Source: an uncultured Lachnospiraceae bacterium
Lineage (GTDB): Bacteria; Bacillota; Clostridia; Lachnospirales; Lachnospiraceae
Length of the DNA stretch: 32,698 nt
Direction of reading: 5' to 3'
Assembly: GCA_910585895.1 (NCBI GenBank)
Contig: CAJUHY010000030.1
Coordinates: forward strand, 1 to 32,698
Numbering within the stretch: position 1 is the stretch's first letter; every line of letters starts with the position of its first letter. The position numbers were made by a program, and so were the translations under genes. Shown one piece after another: positions 23,559 through 32,509 of this stretch. Under the pieces are notes generated by a model, which saw only the letters and a list, made by a program, of their open reading frames with translations, was not told the origin of the DNA and made no database searches.

Positions 23559-24770
23559 CTATAAATTTGTCCTTACCAGTTTCGGTTTATACCCCCCTTT
23601 CTCCAAAGCAGCTATAATCTGCTGTTTATGCTCTGTGCCAAAAGCCTCCAATGTAATTCTTAACTCCACCGCTGCATTGCGGTTGGTAGAAACAAACTGG
23701 TTATGTTCCAGCTTGATAACATTGCCCTGTTCCCTTGCCATCGTCTCCGCAACCTTGCTCAGCTCTCCCGGCTTATCCGGCAAAAGCACTGACACCGTAA
23801 AGATACGGTCGCGGAAAATCAATCCTTGCTGTACCACCGAGGACATCGTAATCACGTCCATGTTTCCGCCGCTTAAAATAGAGACCACGCGTTTCCCTTT
23901 AACCTTAAGGTGGCGCAATGCCGCAACGGTCAAAAGACCGGAATTTTCCACGACCATCTTATGGTTTTCCACCATATCAAGGAACGCTACCACCAGTTCG
24001 TCATCTTCCACCGTGATAATCTGATCTATATTCTTCCTGACATAGGGAAATATATTTTCCCCCGGCGTCTTTACTGCTGTACCGTCTGCAATCGTGCTGA
24101 CTCCAGGCAGTGTCACCACTTTCCCTGCTTCTATGGACGCCTGCATACAGTTCGCCCCGGCTGGTTCCACACCAATCACTTTAATCTTGGGATTTAACAG
24201 TTTGGCAAGCGTGGAAATGCCTGTCGCAAGACCGCCTCCGCCGATGGGAACTAAAATATATTCCACCAACGGCAGCTCCTTGAAAATCTCCATAGCGATT
24301 GTTCCCTGCCCGGTAGCAACTGCCAGGTCATCAAAGGGATGGATAAATGTATATCCATGTTCCTTCGCAAGTTCATATGCTTTATTACATGCCTCATCGT
24401 AAACATCCCCATATAATACCACATTCGCACCATAACCCTTGGTTCGGTTCACTTTAATCAACGGCGTGGTAGTGGGCATCACAATCGTGGCTTTCACATT
24501 GAAACATTTGGCTGCATAAGCAACTCCCTGTGCATGGTTGCCCGCAGAAGCGGTAATCAGGCCCCGCTGCCGCTCCTCATCTGTAAGGGTGCTGATTTTA
24601 TAATAGGCACCCCGCACTTTATATGCTCCGGTAAACTGCATATTCTCCGGTTTCAAATATACCTTATTGCCAGTCTGTTCACTCAGATAATCACTGTACA
24701 CCAGCTTTGTCTCCTGCGTGACCTCCTGCACAATCTTGCTTGCCTCTTCAAATTTATCCAGTGTCAGCAT
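23559..24770 (-). CDS. ilvA: Threonine ammonia-lyase with ACT domain
   Basis: The 403-residue cytoplasmic PLP enzyme converts threonine to 2-oxobutanoate and ammonia. The catalytic Lys51 lies in TGAYKVRGA, followed by SAGNHAQG (about 74-81) and the phosphate-binding loop GGGGLATG (about 177-184). A C-terminal ACT domain (about 328-403; VSVLLPDKPGELSKVAETMA) suggests amino acid control. The single regulatory domain and about 400-residue length match the Clostridial IlvA/TdcB type, so catabolic or biosynthetic use is open. Start 24770 has AGGAGG about eight bases upstream. The gap to ftsY is 22 bases with no room for a promoter or T-box leader. Confidence 0.95.
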   Translation of the reverse strand: MLTLDKFEEASKIVQEVTQETKLVYSDYLSEQTGNKVYLKPENMQFTGAYKVRGAYYKISTLTDEERQRGLITASAGNHAQGVAYAAKCFNVKATIVMPTTTPLIKVNRTKGYGANVVLYGDVYDEACNKAYELAKEHGYTFIHPFDDLAVATGQGTIAMEIFKELPLVEYILVPIGGGGLATGISTLAKLLNPKIKVIGVEPAGANCMQASIEAGKVVTLPGVSTIADGTAVKTPGENIFPYVRKNIDQIITVEDDELVVAFLDMVENHKMVVENSGLLTVAALRHLKVKGKRVVSILSGGNMDVITMSSVVQQGLIFRDRIFTVSVLLPDKPGELSKVAETMAREQGNVIKLEHNQFVSTNRNAAVELRITLEAFGTEHKQQIIAALEKGGYKPKLVRTNL

Positions 24771-24792
24771 TTTAAATCCTCCTGTTTCTAAC

Positions 24793-25743
24793 TTATTCCT
24801 CCTGTCCGTTCTCCCCTTCCTGGGAAAACAGTGCATTTACAAATTGTTCCGCATCGAATTTCTGTAAATCATCTATCGTCTCGCCCACACCGATATACTT
24901 TACCGGAATTCCCAGTTCCGACTGAATCGCCACCGCAATTCCTCCTTTGGCCGTACCATCCATTTTGGTAAGGATGATACCGGTAATGTCTGCCACCTCG
25001 GAAAACTGCTTCGCCTGGGCAAGCGCATTCTGCCCGGTAGTTCCGTCCAGCACCACCAACGTCTCCCGAAATGCATCATGGTATTCTTTTTCCAGGATAC
25101 GGTGGATTTTCTTTAATTCTTCCATGAGATTTTTCTTGTTGTGGAGACGTCCTGCCGTATCGCAGAGCAGGACATCTGCATCCCTTGCCTTGGCAGCCGC
25201 CACTGCATCATAGACAACAGCTGCCGGGTCTGCACCCTCCTGTCCGCCAATCATTTCCACACCGGCACGGTTTGCCCACTCGCTGAGCTGTTCGCCTGCC
25301 GCCGCACGGAAAGTATCTGCTGCCGCTAAGACGACTTTCTTTCCCTGGTCCTTAAGCTTGCCGGCAAGCTTGCCTACCGAAGTCGTTTTGCCTACGCCAT
25401 TAACGCCAATTACCAGCACTACCGATTTCTCCTTCTCAAAGCGGTATGCCGTCTCACCGACATCCATCTGCTCCTTGATGCTGGAAATCAGCAATTCCTT
25501 ACACTGCGCCGGCTCTTTGATATGCTCCTCTTTGACTTTCTTTTTCAAATTCTCAATAATCTCTGTTGTCGCATGGACGCCCAAATCCCCCATAATAAGG
25601 ATTTCTTCTATCTCCTCATAAAACTCATCGTCTATGCTGGAAAATCCGCTGAATATGGAATCAATTCCAGATACAATATTATCCCTCGTCTTGGTCAGTC
25701 CCTGTACAAGCCGTTTAAAAAAACCTTTTTTTTCCTCTGCCAT
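24793..25743 (-). CDS. ftsY: Signal recognition particle receptor FtsY
   Basis: The 316-residue SRP-receptor GTPase guides ribosome-nascent chains to the membrane. A short basic N-terminal amphipathic segment (KKGFFKRLVQGLTKTR) replaces the long acidic A domain of E. coli. The N domain (about 20-100) is followed by the G domain with GVNGVGKT (113-120), DTFRAAAGEQL (143-153), DTAGR (195-199) and TKMDGTAKGG (about 263-272). AAAGGGA precedes the ATG. It follows smc by 50 bases in the usual rnc-smc-ftsY order. Confidence 0.97.
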   Translation of the reverse strand: MAEEKKGFFKRLVQGLTKTRDNIVSGIDSIFSGFSSIDDEFYEEIEEILIMGDLGVHATTEIIENLKKKVKEEHIKEPAQCKELLISSIKEQMDVGETAYRFEKEKSVVLVIGVNGVGKTTSVGKLAGKLKDQGKKVVLAAADTFRAAAGEQLSEWANRAGVEMIGGQEGADPAAVVYDAVAAAKARDADVLLCDTAGRLHNKKNLMEELKKIHRILEKEYHDAFRETLVVLDGTTGQNALAQAKQFSEVADITGIILTKMDGTAKGGIAVAIQSELGIPVKYIGVGETIDDLQKFDAEQFVNALFSQEGENGQEE

Positions 25744-25793
25744 GTTACCATCCCTTTCTGAAATTTTATATCAAATACTTACGGTGACTTCTC

Positions 25794-28700
25794 CTATGCG
25801 TCCAAATCCTCTTCGATTAAGTTCACAGAAACTAACGTGGACACACCCTTCTCCTGCATAGTGATTCCATACAGGCGGTCCGCCGCCGCCATCGTTCCCC
25901 TTCTGTGCGTAATTACAATAAACTGGGTATTCTTCGTCAATTTATGTAAATATTTTGCAAACCGCCCCACATTAGAGTCGTCCAGCGCCGCCTCAATCTC
26001 ATCCAAAAGGCAAAACGGCGATGGCTTGAGGTTCTGAATGGCAAACAACAGGGAAATGGCTGTCAATGCTTTCTCTCCACCAGACATCTGCATCATATTC
26101 TGCAGTTTTTTTCCTGGAGGCTGAGCGCTGATGTGAATACCGCATTCTAAAATGTCCTCGTCTTCCACAAGCTCCAATGTACCCTTTCCGCCGCCGAATA
26201 ATTCCTTGAATACTTTATTGAATTCCGTCTGGATTTCTGCAAACTTCTCCAGAAACTGTTTGCGCATCCCCGCATCCAGCTCTTCGATAATTCCCAGCAA
26301 TGACTGCTCTGCTTCCACCAGGTCATCATGCTGAGTCTTCATAAATACATAACGCTCGGACAAACTCTTATAATCCTCGATGGCATTGACATTGACATCC
26401 CCAAGTTTACGGATTTCATCTTTAATGTCTGCAATCATTTTCTTTAATTCCGCAGGATTGTCAAACTCCTCACTGCGCAAATCCATGGCATTGTGTAAAG
26501 TCAGCTCATACTCTTCCCACATATAATTGCTCTGGTTTTCCGCCGATTCCTGCAATTTATCTTTCTGGTTATTCAAACGGTATAATTCCTTGTCCAAATC
26601 ATTGATACGCTTGGACATCTCCTCCTGTTTCTGGAAAAAGCCGCGGTAAGACTGGGACATCAGCTCCCGCTGCTTTTGCCCCTCTTCCAATTTCTGCTCT
26701 AACTCGCTATGTGCCGTATCGGAGGCCTCTATCGTCTCACGAATCTTATCTATATCCTGCTGTTTTTTCTGGATATCAGCCTGTGAATCATCCTTTTCCT
26801 GTTTTGCTGTCTGAAGGTCTGACTCTAATCTTTCCAATTCCCCCTCAATACGGGAGATATTTTCCTGCAAAAACCGCACTTTCTGCAGAAGATTTGCTTC
26901 CTCCAACTGTACCTGGGATACAGCTTGCTGACTCTCCTCGGCAAGGCGGCTCTGCCTGTCTAAAATTTCCTGCAGATTTCGGTTTTCCTCTTCGATTTCT
27001 TTCTCCCGCTGGTCTGCTGCCTGAATTTCCTGCTGAATCATACTGCGATTCTCGCTGATTTCTCCCAGCTGATATTCAATCTGCCGGCTTTCGGTCTGCA
27101 GGTCCGTGTACTGGCTGTCGTTTTCCTCTTTCTGTTCCCTGACACGGTCTAAATTCATTTTCTCAGTATTCTGCAGTAGCATTGCCTCTTGTAAATCTTC
27201 ACGAATCTGCTGCCTGTCCTCCTTTAACAGTTCACGCGCCGTCTGAATTTCCCGCAAACGTTCCCTGTGCTTTTTGAGGGCTGCTGCAAGTTCCTCCGTC
27301 TGTTTCTGCAAATCCTCAATCTCACGTTTCCTGCCGAGGAGGTTGCTGGTATTTTTAAACGCGCCTCCCGTCATGGAACCGCCTGGATTCAGGGATTCAC
27401 CCTCCAGCGTGACAATCCTTAAGCTATACTGGTATTTCCTTGCAAGGGCAATGGCATGGTCAATGGTATCTACCACATAAGTCCTTCCCAAAAGGTATGT
27501 CTTTAATTCTCGGTAACGGTCATCGGCATGGACCAGCTCGCTGCCAATGCCAATCACGCCTGGTTCTTTCAATGCTGCCTGATTTACCTGAGGCGCCTTC
27601 TTGCCCACGCTGGTCAGCGGAAGGAAGGTTGCGCGCCCATAGCGGTTCTTTTTCAGGTATTCAATCATTTTCTTTGCCGTTGCCTCGTCACTGGTGACAA
27701 TATTCTGGATACTGCCGCCCAACGCCGTCTCAACGGCAACCTCGTATTTTTTATCGACCTGGATTAAGTCTGCCACAACCCCCAAAATCCCTGGCTCCTG
27801 GTCCTTCCTTTCCATCACCCGGCGGATAGAATTTCCATAGCCGTCATAGCGTTCCGCTATATTAATCAGCGACTCCAGCCTTGATTTTTCCCGATGGTAA
27901 CGCGCTGTGTCACGCTCCAATTCCTGAGAGACCTGTGTCTGCCTGGACTGCCACTGCTGATTTTTCTCTTCCAGCTCCTGCTGCTGTTTCAGAAGTTCAA
28001 GATAATGCCCTTTGGCTTGCTCATGCTTGCGCTCGCATTCCCCTACCATGAGGTCCAGGCTTTCTTCTTCGCTCTTCTGTTCTATCAGCCGCTTGCTCAG
28101 CTGCGCCTTACGGATATTTACCTGTTCCTGCATGGTGTCGTAGCGCTGCTGTCTGGCCTTGGTAGAAGCTTTATTGTTCAAAAGCTCTATCATCTCATTT
28201 TTGCCGCTTTCAATTCCGCGGCTGCAGCGGGCAATTTCTTCCTGAATTTCCTGGTACTGCGCCATCACCTGGATTTTCTGTTCACCCACGGAACTTAACT
28301 GACGCTTGAACTGCTCCATCTCCCTGGCAAAATCTGCTTTTTGCTCAAGACGCTCCGTTTTATCCTTATCAATTTCCTGCTGGCGCACCTTAAAATGCTC
28401 TTCGCTCTGTTCAGCAGCATGAATCTGTTCACGCAGGACATTAATCTGCCCTTCCAGTTTACCTTTGAGGACGGTAGTATTGCCCAATTCTTCCCGCAGC
28501 GCTGAGAGTTCTGCATCGGCCTGCTCTATGTCTCGCTCTGTCTGCTCATACTCTGCCTTTATGTTGTCATACGATTTGTTGGTATCCTGCAAATCCTGGT
28601 CTACGATTTGAATCTTGCTCTGCAATTCTTCCGACTGCCGGCTTATGCGCTCCATATCCATGAGAAACATGTTGACATCGTAAGTTTTTAATTCTTCTTT

Positions 28701-29354
28701 CTTTTTGAGATAAGTCCTGGCCTTCTCTGCCTGTTTCTCCAGCGGTCCTACCTGTTTTTCCAGTTCGGAAAGGATATCGTTGACACGCAGAAGGTTCTGC
28801 CTTTCATCTTCCAGTTTTTTCTGCGCTGTTGCCTTACGCCGTTTATATTTGACAATGCCTGCCGCCTCATCAAATAATTCCCGGCGTTCCTCCGGTTTCC
28901 CGCTGAGGATACGTTCAATCTGCCCCTGCCCGATAATGGAATAGCCTTCCTTACCAATACCGGTATCATAGAACAGTTCATTTACGTCTTTCAGGCGGCA
29001 GGTCGTACCGTTGATAAGGTATTCGCTCTCCCCGGAACGGTAGACGCGCCGTGCCACCGTGACTTCATTGTAGTCCACGTTCAGCTGCCTGTCGCTGTTA
29101 TCTAAAGTTATCGCCACAAAAGCATAGCTTAGCGGCTTGCGGTTTTCTGTGCCGGAAAAAATAACATCCTGCATACTCGAACCGCGCAGCTGCTTGACGC
29201 GCTGTTCACCCAGAACCCAACGCACAGCATCCGCCACGTTGCTCTTTCCGCTTCCATTCGGGCCCACAATTCCGGTAATTCCATTATGAAATTCAAAGAG
29301 TATTTTGTTCGCAAAAGATTTGAACCCATGGACTTCTATGCTTTTTAAATACAT
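25794..29354 (-). CDS. smc: Chromosome segregation protein SMC
   Basis: The 1186-residue ATPase is the core of the SMC-ScpAB condensin that organises and separates chromosomes. The N-terminal head has Walker A GPNGSGKSN (31-39). Two long Glu/Lys/Gln-rich coiled coils (about 165-500 and 660-1010) flank a hinge (about 515-640) with GILGVVADLIQV and GGSIQNIV. The C-terminal head has signature MSGGEKALTAISLLFA and Walker B CLLDEIEAALDDSN. Length is typical. The ATG overlaps the end of rnc by 10 bases and uses the GGAGG inside that gene, a sign of translational coupling. Confidence 0.98.
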   Translation of the reverse strand: MYLKSIEVHGFKSFANKILFEFHNGITGIVGPNGSGKSNVADAVRWVLGEQRVKQLRGSSMQDVIFSGTENRKPLSYAFVAITLDNSDRQLNVDYNEVTVARRVYRSGESEYLINGTTCRLKDVNELFYDTGIGKEGYSIIGQGQIERILSGKPEERRELFDEAAGIVKYKRRKATAQKKLEDERQNLLRVNDILSELEKQVGPLEKQAEKARTYLKKKEELKTYDVNMFLMDMERISRQSEELQSKIQIVDQDLQDTNKSYDNIKAEYEQTERDIEQADAELSALREELGNTTVLKGKLEGQINVLREQIHAAEQSEEHFKVRQQEIDKDKTERLEQKADFAREMEQFKRQLSSVGEQKIQVMAQYQEIQEEIARCSRGIESGKNEMIELLNNKASTKARQQRYDTMQEQVNIRKAQLSKRLIEQKSEEESLDLMVGECERKHEQAKGHYLELLKQQQELEEKNQQWQSRQTQVSQELERDTARYHREKSRLESLINIAERYDGYGNSIRRVMERKDQEPGILGVVADLIQVDKKYEVAVETALGGSIQNIVTSDEATAKKMIEYLKKNRYGRATFLPLTSVGKKAPQVNQAALKEPGVIGIGSELVHADDRYRELKTYLLGRTYVVDTIDHAIALARKYQYSLRIVTLEGESLNPGGSMTGGAFKNTSNLLGRKREIEDLQKQTEELAAALKKHRERLREIQTARELLKEDRQQIREDLQEAMLLQNTEKMNLDRVREQKEENDSQYTDLQTESRQIEYQLGEISENRSMIQQEIQAADQREKEIEEENRNLQEILDRQSRLAEESQQAVSQVQLEEANLLQKVRFLQENISRIEGELERLESDLQTAKQEKDDSQADIQKKQQDIDKIRETIEASDTAHSELEQKLEEGQKQRELMSQSYRGFFQKQEEMSKRINDLDKELYRLNNQKDKLQESAENQSNYMWEEYELTLHNAMDLRSEEFDNPAELKKMIADIKDEIRKLGDVNVNAIEDYKSLSERYVFMKTQHDDLVEAEQSLLGIIEELDAGMRKQFLEKFAEIQTEFNKVFKELFGGGKGTLELVEDEDILECGIHISAQPPGKKLQNMMQMSGGEKALTAISLLFAIQNLKPSPFCLLDEIEAALDDSNVGRFAKYLHKLTKNTQFIVITHRRGTMAAADRLYGITMQEKGVSTLVSVNLIEEDLDA

Positions 29355-30061
29355 GCGTTTCCTCCATTACCCTGAACTCCCTGCCGCCTTAACTGCAGCA
29401 GCGTCCGATATGCCGCCTCCTGTTCCGCGGCTTTCTTGGTCCTTCCCGCTCCCTGCCCATAGGCAGTATCTCCAATCCGCGCTTCCATTACAAATCGCTT
29501 ATTATGGTCGGGTCCTTCCTCACGAATCAGCTGATAATGCAGTTCTTCACTGTAATTTCCCTGTACAACCTCCTGCAGGATAGTCTTGCTATCAAAAAAG
29601 AGCTGCTTATGCTCAAGTTCATTCAGCACAAACCGTAAGATAAACTCTTTTGCACTAGCAAGACCACCGTCCAGATAAATCGCCCCAATCAACGCTTCCA
29701 GCGCATCCGATAAAATAGAATCACGTTTCCTGCCGCCAGTCAGCTCCTCTCCTTTACCCAGCAAAAGATATCTCCCCAGAGCAAGTTCTCTGGTACAGAA
29801 GGACAGCGCAGACTCACAGACGATACTTGCGCGCAGTCTGGTCAGTTCCCCTTCCAAATGCCCGGGAAATTTATGAAATAAGAAATCACTGGAAACAACC
29901 TCTAACACAGCATCTCCTAAGAATTCCAACCGTTCATTGTCCGCCGGCCTGTTCAGATGACGTTCATTGGCATAGGAACTGTGCGTCAACGCCTGAGTCA
30001 GTAATTCCTTATTGTGGAATTGATAGCCAATCTTCTCTTCAATTTCATTTTGTATATTCAT
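29345..30061 (-). CDS. rnc: Ribonuclease III
   Basis: The 238-residue endonuclease cleaves double-stranded RNA in rRNA maturation and RNA decay. The signature NERLEFLGDA (42-51) carries catalytic Glu and Asp, and the second acidic cluster is near SDALEALIGAIYLD (about 117-130). The C-terminal dsRNA-binding domain (about 155-230) ends in the Lys-Lys-Ala-Ala-Glu helix (RTKKAAEQEAA). AAAGGAAT lies upstream of the ATG. It overlaps smc by 10 bases. The gap of 148 bases to acpP contains a hairpin, so it may be transcribed separately from plsX-acpP. Confidence 0.97.
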   Translation of the reverse strand: MNIQNEIEEKIGYQFHNKELLTQALTHSSYANERHLNRPADNERLEFLGDAVLEVVSSDFLFHKFPGHLEGELTRLRASIVCESALSFCTRELALGRYLLLGKGEELTGGRKRDSILSDALEALIGAIYLDGGLASAKEFILRFVLNELEHKQLFFDSKTILQEVVQGNYSEELHYQLIREEGPDHNKRFVMEARIGDTAYGQGAGRTKKAAEQEAAYRTLLQLRRQGVQGNGGNACI

Positions 30062-30145
30062 AAATTATTCCTTTCTGAAAATAAAGGAAAACATTTTCAC
30101 ACTTTAGTGCGGCAACGTCTTTCCTGAAAAAGAAACAAGGATAGC

Positions 30146-30176
30146 CCGGGAGAAATTATTGACAATTTCTTCCAGG
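30146..30176 (-). terminator. Imperfect hairpin after acpP, possible terminator
   Basis: On the minus strand CCTGGAAGAAATT pairs with AATTTCTCCCGG around a 6-base loop (one mismatch and one G-U), followed by a T-rich tail broken by other bases. It could end or attenuate plsX-acpP transcription before rnc. Confidence 0.45.
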
Positions 30177-30209
30177 CAATATCATCCCTTATCAGTGTAA
30201 GCAATTTCA

Positions 30210-30440
30210 TTAATTCAATGCATCCTTAATCTGTTCAACGGCATCTCCTACCGTTACTATCTTCTCTGCTTCCTCGTTGGCAATTTCAATATCGAACTCT
30301 TCTTCCAACCCCATGATAATCTGAAAAATATCCAAAGAATCTGCTCCCAGATCATCTACGAAAGTAGTATCCATTGTTATCTCTTCTGCATCGACATTCA
30401 ATACTTCTGAAATGATTTTCTTAATTTTTTCAAATTCCAT
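30210..30440 (-). CDS. acpP: Acyl carrier protein
   Basis: The 76-residue acidic four-helix protein carries fatty acyl chains on a phosphopantetheine arm attached to Ser35 in GADSLD. The sequence FEKIKKIISEVLNVD at the N-terminus and EEFDIEIANEEAEKI after the Ser are typical. Start 30440 has GGAGG six bases upstream and lies inside the end of plsX, overlapping it by 11 bases. It is therefore translationally coupled to plsX, the usual Firmicute arrangement. Confidence 0.97.
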   Translation of the reverse strand: MEFEKIKKIISEVLNVDAEEITMDTTFVDDLGADSLDIFQIIMGLEEEFDIEIANEEAEKIVTVGDAVEQIKDALN

Positions 30441-31446
30441 GACTTCCTCCAATATTTCTTTTGATTTTCTCGTTAATTTCCTGTTCTTTGAAAGTAACGC
30501 ACTGAATAATAGAGTTTGTTACCTCCTTTGCTTTAGAACTCCCATGAGTCTTGACAACCAGACCATTCAGCCCAAGCAGAGGTGCGCCGCCGTACTCGCT
30601 GGCGTCGAATGACTTCATGGTCTTTTTCAATGCCGGCTTTACAAGTAATGCTCCAATCTTGCTTCGCAGCGTCCCCATCAAGCCTTCCTTTACCATACTG
30701 AGCATCGTTGCACCCACGCCCTCATACAGCTTGAGAATAACGTTTCCCACAAACGCCTCACAGACAATAACGTCTGCTTCGCCGCCTGGAATATCGCGCG
30801 CCTCAATGCTTCCCACAAAATTGATGTCCGGGCAGTTCTTCAGAAGCGGGAAAGTCTCTTTTACCAACGCATTTCCCTTCTCCTCCTCAGCTCCAATATT
30901 GACAATGGCAACCTTGGGATTCTCAATGCCCAGTACATTTTCCATGTAAACAGAACCCATTTTGGCAAACTGTACGAGATGTGAGGACCTGGCATCCACA
31001 TTGGCTCCGCAGTCAACAAGCAAGGACACGCCTTTCTTCGTGGGTATCAGCGGGGCAAGCGGCGGCCGCTCCACACCCTTAATCCTGCCCACGATAACTT
31101 GTCCTCCCACCAATATGGCGCCGGAACTTCCTGCAGAAACAATAGCATCTGCTTTCTTCTCCTTTACCATATTCATGCCAACGACAATAGATGACTGCTT
31201 CTTCTTACGGATAGCCAACACTGGAGGCTCTGCGGTCTCAATCACCTCCGGGGCATGGATTACCTCAATCTGGCTGCCCTGATAGGAATGCTTTGCCAGT
31301 TCCTCCTTGACAATCTCCTCCCTGCCAATCAGGTATACCTTGATATCTTGCCGCAATTTGACGGCGTCTACCGCCCCTTTCACTATCTCTGCCGGTGCAT
31401 GATCTCCGCCCATGGCATCGACTGCCACTTTTATCATTTCCTCCAT
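30430..31446 (-). CDS. plsX: Phosphate acyltransferase PlsX
   Basis: The 338-residue peripheral membrane enzyme makes acyl-phosphate from acyl-ACP for phospholipid synthesis. The family opening VAVDAMGGDHAP (about 6-17), SAGSSGAILVGG (about 106-117), LVDCGANVDAR and EAFVGNVILKLYEG are all present. Start 31446 has AAGGAGG seven bases upstream; the second ATG at 31437 is too close to its own GGAGG. It has a sigma-A promoter and a hairpin in the leader. It overlaps acpP, its acyl donor carrier. Confidence 0.97.
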   Translation of the reverse strand: MEEMIKVAVDAMGGDHAPAEIVKGAVDAVKLRQDIKVYLIGREEIVKEELAKHSYQGSQIEVIHAPEVIETAEPPVLAIRKKKQSSIVVGMNMVKEKKADAIVSAGSSGAILVGGQVIVGRIKGVERPPLAPLIPTKKGVSLLVDCGANVDARSSHLVQFAKMGSVYMENVLGIENPKVAIVNIGAEEEKGNALVKETFPLLKNCPDINFVGSIEARDIPGGEADVIVCEAFVGNVILKLYEGVGATMLSMVKEGLMGTLRSKIGALLVKPALKKTMKSFDASEYGGAPLLGLNGLVVKTHGSSKAKEVTNSIIQCVTFKEQEINEKIKRNIGGSHGI

Positions 31447-31475
31447 GAAACTTCCTCCTTACGGCGCAACAGGAT

Positions 31476-31493
31476 AAAGTGCCCTGGCACTTT
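31476..31493 (-). repeat. Leader hairpin ahead of plsX
   Basis: AAAGTGCC and GGCACTTT are perfect 8-bp arms separated by two bases. The hairpin lies in the plsX leader about 16 bases before the Shine-Dalgarno. It may be an operator or an RNA structure; it does not match the FapR site as I know it. Confidence 0.6.
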
Positions 31494-31525
31494 AGATTTC
31501 CTTATTTTGCTAATGCCTCCCTAAG

Positions 31526-31554
31526 AATATACTATAAGTAATCAGAGAAGTCAA
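31526..31554 (-). promoter_or_regulatory. Sigma-A promoter of plsX-acpP
   Basis: The minus strand reads TTGACT (31549-31554), 17 bases, then TATATT (31526-31531), about 80 bases ahead of the plsX start. Confidence 0.75.
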
Positions 31555-31592
31555 CAACCCACTGCAAGGCTGAATCGTTACTTCTATAACTA

Positions 31593-32243
31593 TCAATCGA
31601 AGTTCTTGCGGTTCCTCTCGTCTTCCAGCTTGCGCTCCTCTTCCGTCATATATTTGCGGAAAATCCACTCCAGAATGTAACTCTGAATCCAACTGTAAAT
31701 CGCCGGAAGCATTGCTGCCAGAAATGGAAACAGATACATCAAAAACCCTGCCCCTGCCGCTATTGTCATCATTAAAATGGTCATGGGAAAGTGTATCATC
31801 GGAAAGAGAACGGCATTCTTCATAGACTGTTTCCTCGTGTTCTCAAAACGCGCCATATAAGGAAAAAGATAGGAAATCCACACAAACCACACTATCATGC
31901 CTACAAGAAACACCACACCTAATACTGCCGGTATATTTCCCGCTTTAGCATAAAAATTCATGATGTACCCATCAATACCCAAAAGGACTGCCAACGCCAA
32001 AGCTATCAGCCATACTGGCGTTGTATGTTTAAAATTATCCCCAAAAGATTCTATATAATCCCGAAACACATAACCTCTGTCATGGCGCAGGACCTTGTAC
32101 GCCGTATGGTACATGGCGGTCATCGCCGTGCCTATTGTAAAGACAGGTATACAGCTTACCAAAAATAACAGGCTCAGGCTGATACAGTCTGTGAATTTGG
32201 AAATAGACCTCATGACTCCGCCATCATAATTAAATAGTCTCAT
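31593..32243 (-). CDS. DUF624 (YesL-like) membrane protein
   Basis: The 216-residue integral membrane protein is of the DUF624 family. The family opening NYDGGVMRSISKFTDCI leads into a first helix (about 20-42), then ALRHDRGY-like loop VLRHDRGYVFRDYIESF (about 52-68), and further helices near 78-96, 107-128, 146-172 and 175-190. The tail is highly charged. AAAGGA lies upstream of the ATG. Family genes often stand beside carbohydrate ABC transporters (B. subtilis yesL is in the pectin locus), but here it stands alone between rpmF and plsX. Function is unknown. Confidence 0.88.
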   Translation of the reverse strand: MRLFNYDGGVMRSISKFTDCISLSLLFLVSCIPVFTIGTAMTAMYHTAYKVLRHDRGYVFRDYIESFGDNFKHTTPVWLIALALAVLLGIDGYIMNFYAKAGNIPAVLGVVFLVGMIVWFVWISYLFPYMARFENTRKQSMKNAVLFPMIHFPMTILMMTIAAGAGFLMYLFPFLAAMLPAIYSWIQSYILEWIFRKYMTEEERKLEDERNRKNFD

Positions 32244-32272
32244 ATTTTTCCTTTCTTAGCTAAAATCATGCT

Positions 32273-32290
32273 TTGCGGGATTTCCCGCAA
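32273..32290. repeat. Short GC-rich hairpin behind the rpmF terminator
   Basis: TTGCGGGA and TCCCGCAA form a compact palindrome (two bases between the arms), just after the rpmF terminator and about 30 bases ahead of the DUF624 start. It may be a second terminator stem or an operator. Confidence 0.5.
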
Positions 32291-32293
32291 TAC

Positions 32294-32318
32294 AAAAAAC
32301 CTCTCCTGTGTGGAGAGG
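32294..32318 (-). terminator. Rho-independent terminator of rpmF
   Basis: On the minus strand CCTCTCC, a five-base loop and GGAGAGG are followed directly by six T (32294-32299). Placed 10 bases after the rpmF stop. Confidence 0.9.
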
Positions 32319-32327
32319 CTCTTTTGA

Positions 32328-32507
32328 CTAATCCTGAGGGATAATCTCTTTTTTGTTATAGCTTCCGCAGCTCTTGCAGACTCTATGAGGCATCATCAGC
32401 TCCCCACATTTGCTACATTTCACTAAATTCGGAACAGACATTTTCCAGTTTGCTCTTCTCTTATCTCTTCTTGCTTTGGAAGATTTATTTTTTGGACATA
32501 TAGACAT
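32328..32507 (-). CDS. rpmF: 50S ribosomal protein L32
   Basis: The 59-residue basic ribosomal protein shows the L32 opening with KNKSSKARRDKRRAN and a zinc ribbon CSKC...CKSC (four Cys), so this is the zinc-binding form. Start 32507 has AAGGAGG about eight bases upstream, lying inside the end of the DUF177 gene. Only two bases separate the DUF177 stop from the ATG, which is the conserved yceD-rpmF pair. Confidence 0.97.
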   Translation of the reverse strand: MSICPKNKSSKARRDKRRANWKMSVPNLVKCSKCGELMMPHRVCKSCGSYNKKEIIPQD

Positions 32508-32509
32508 GA

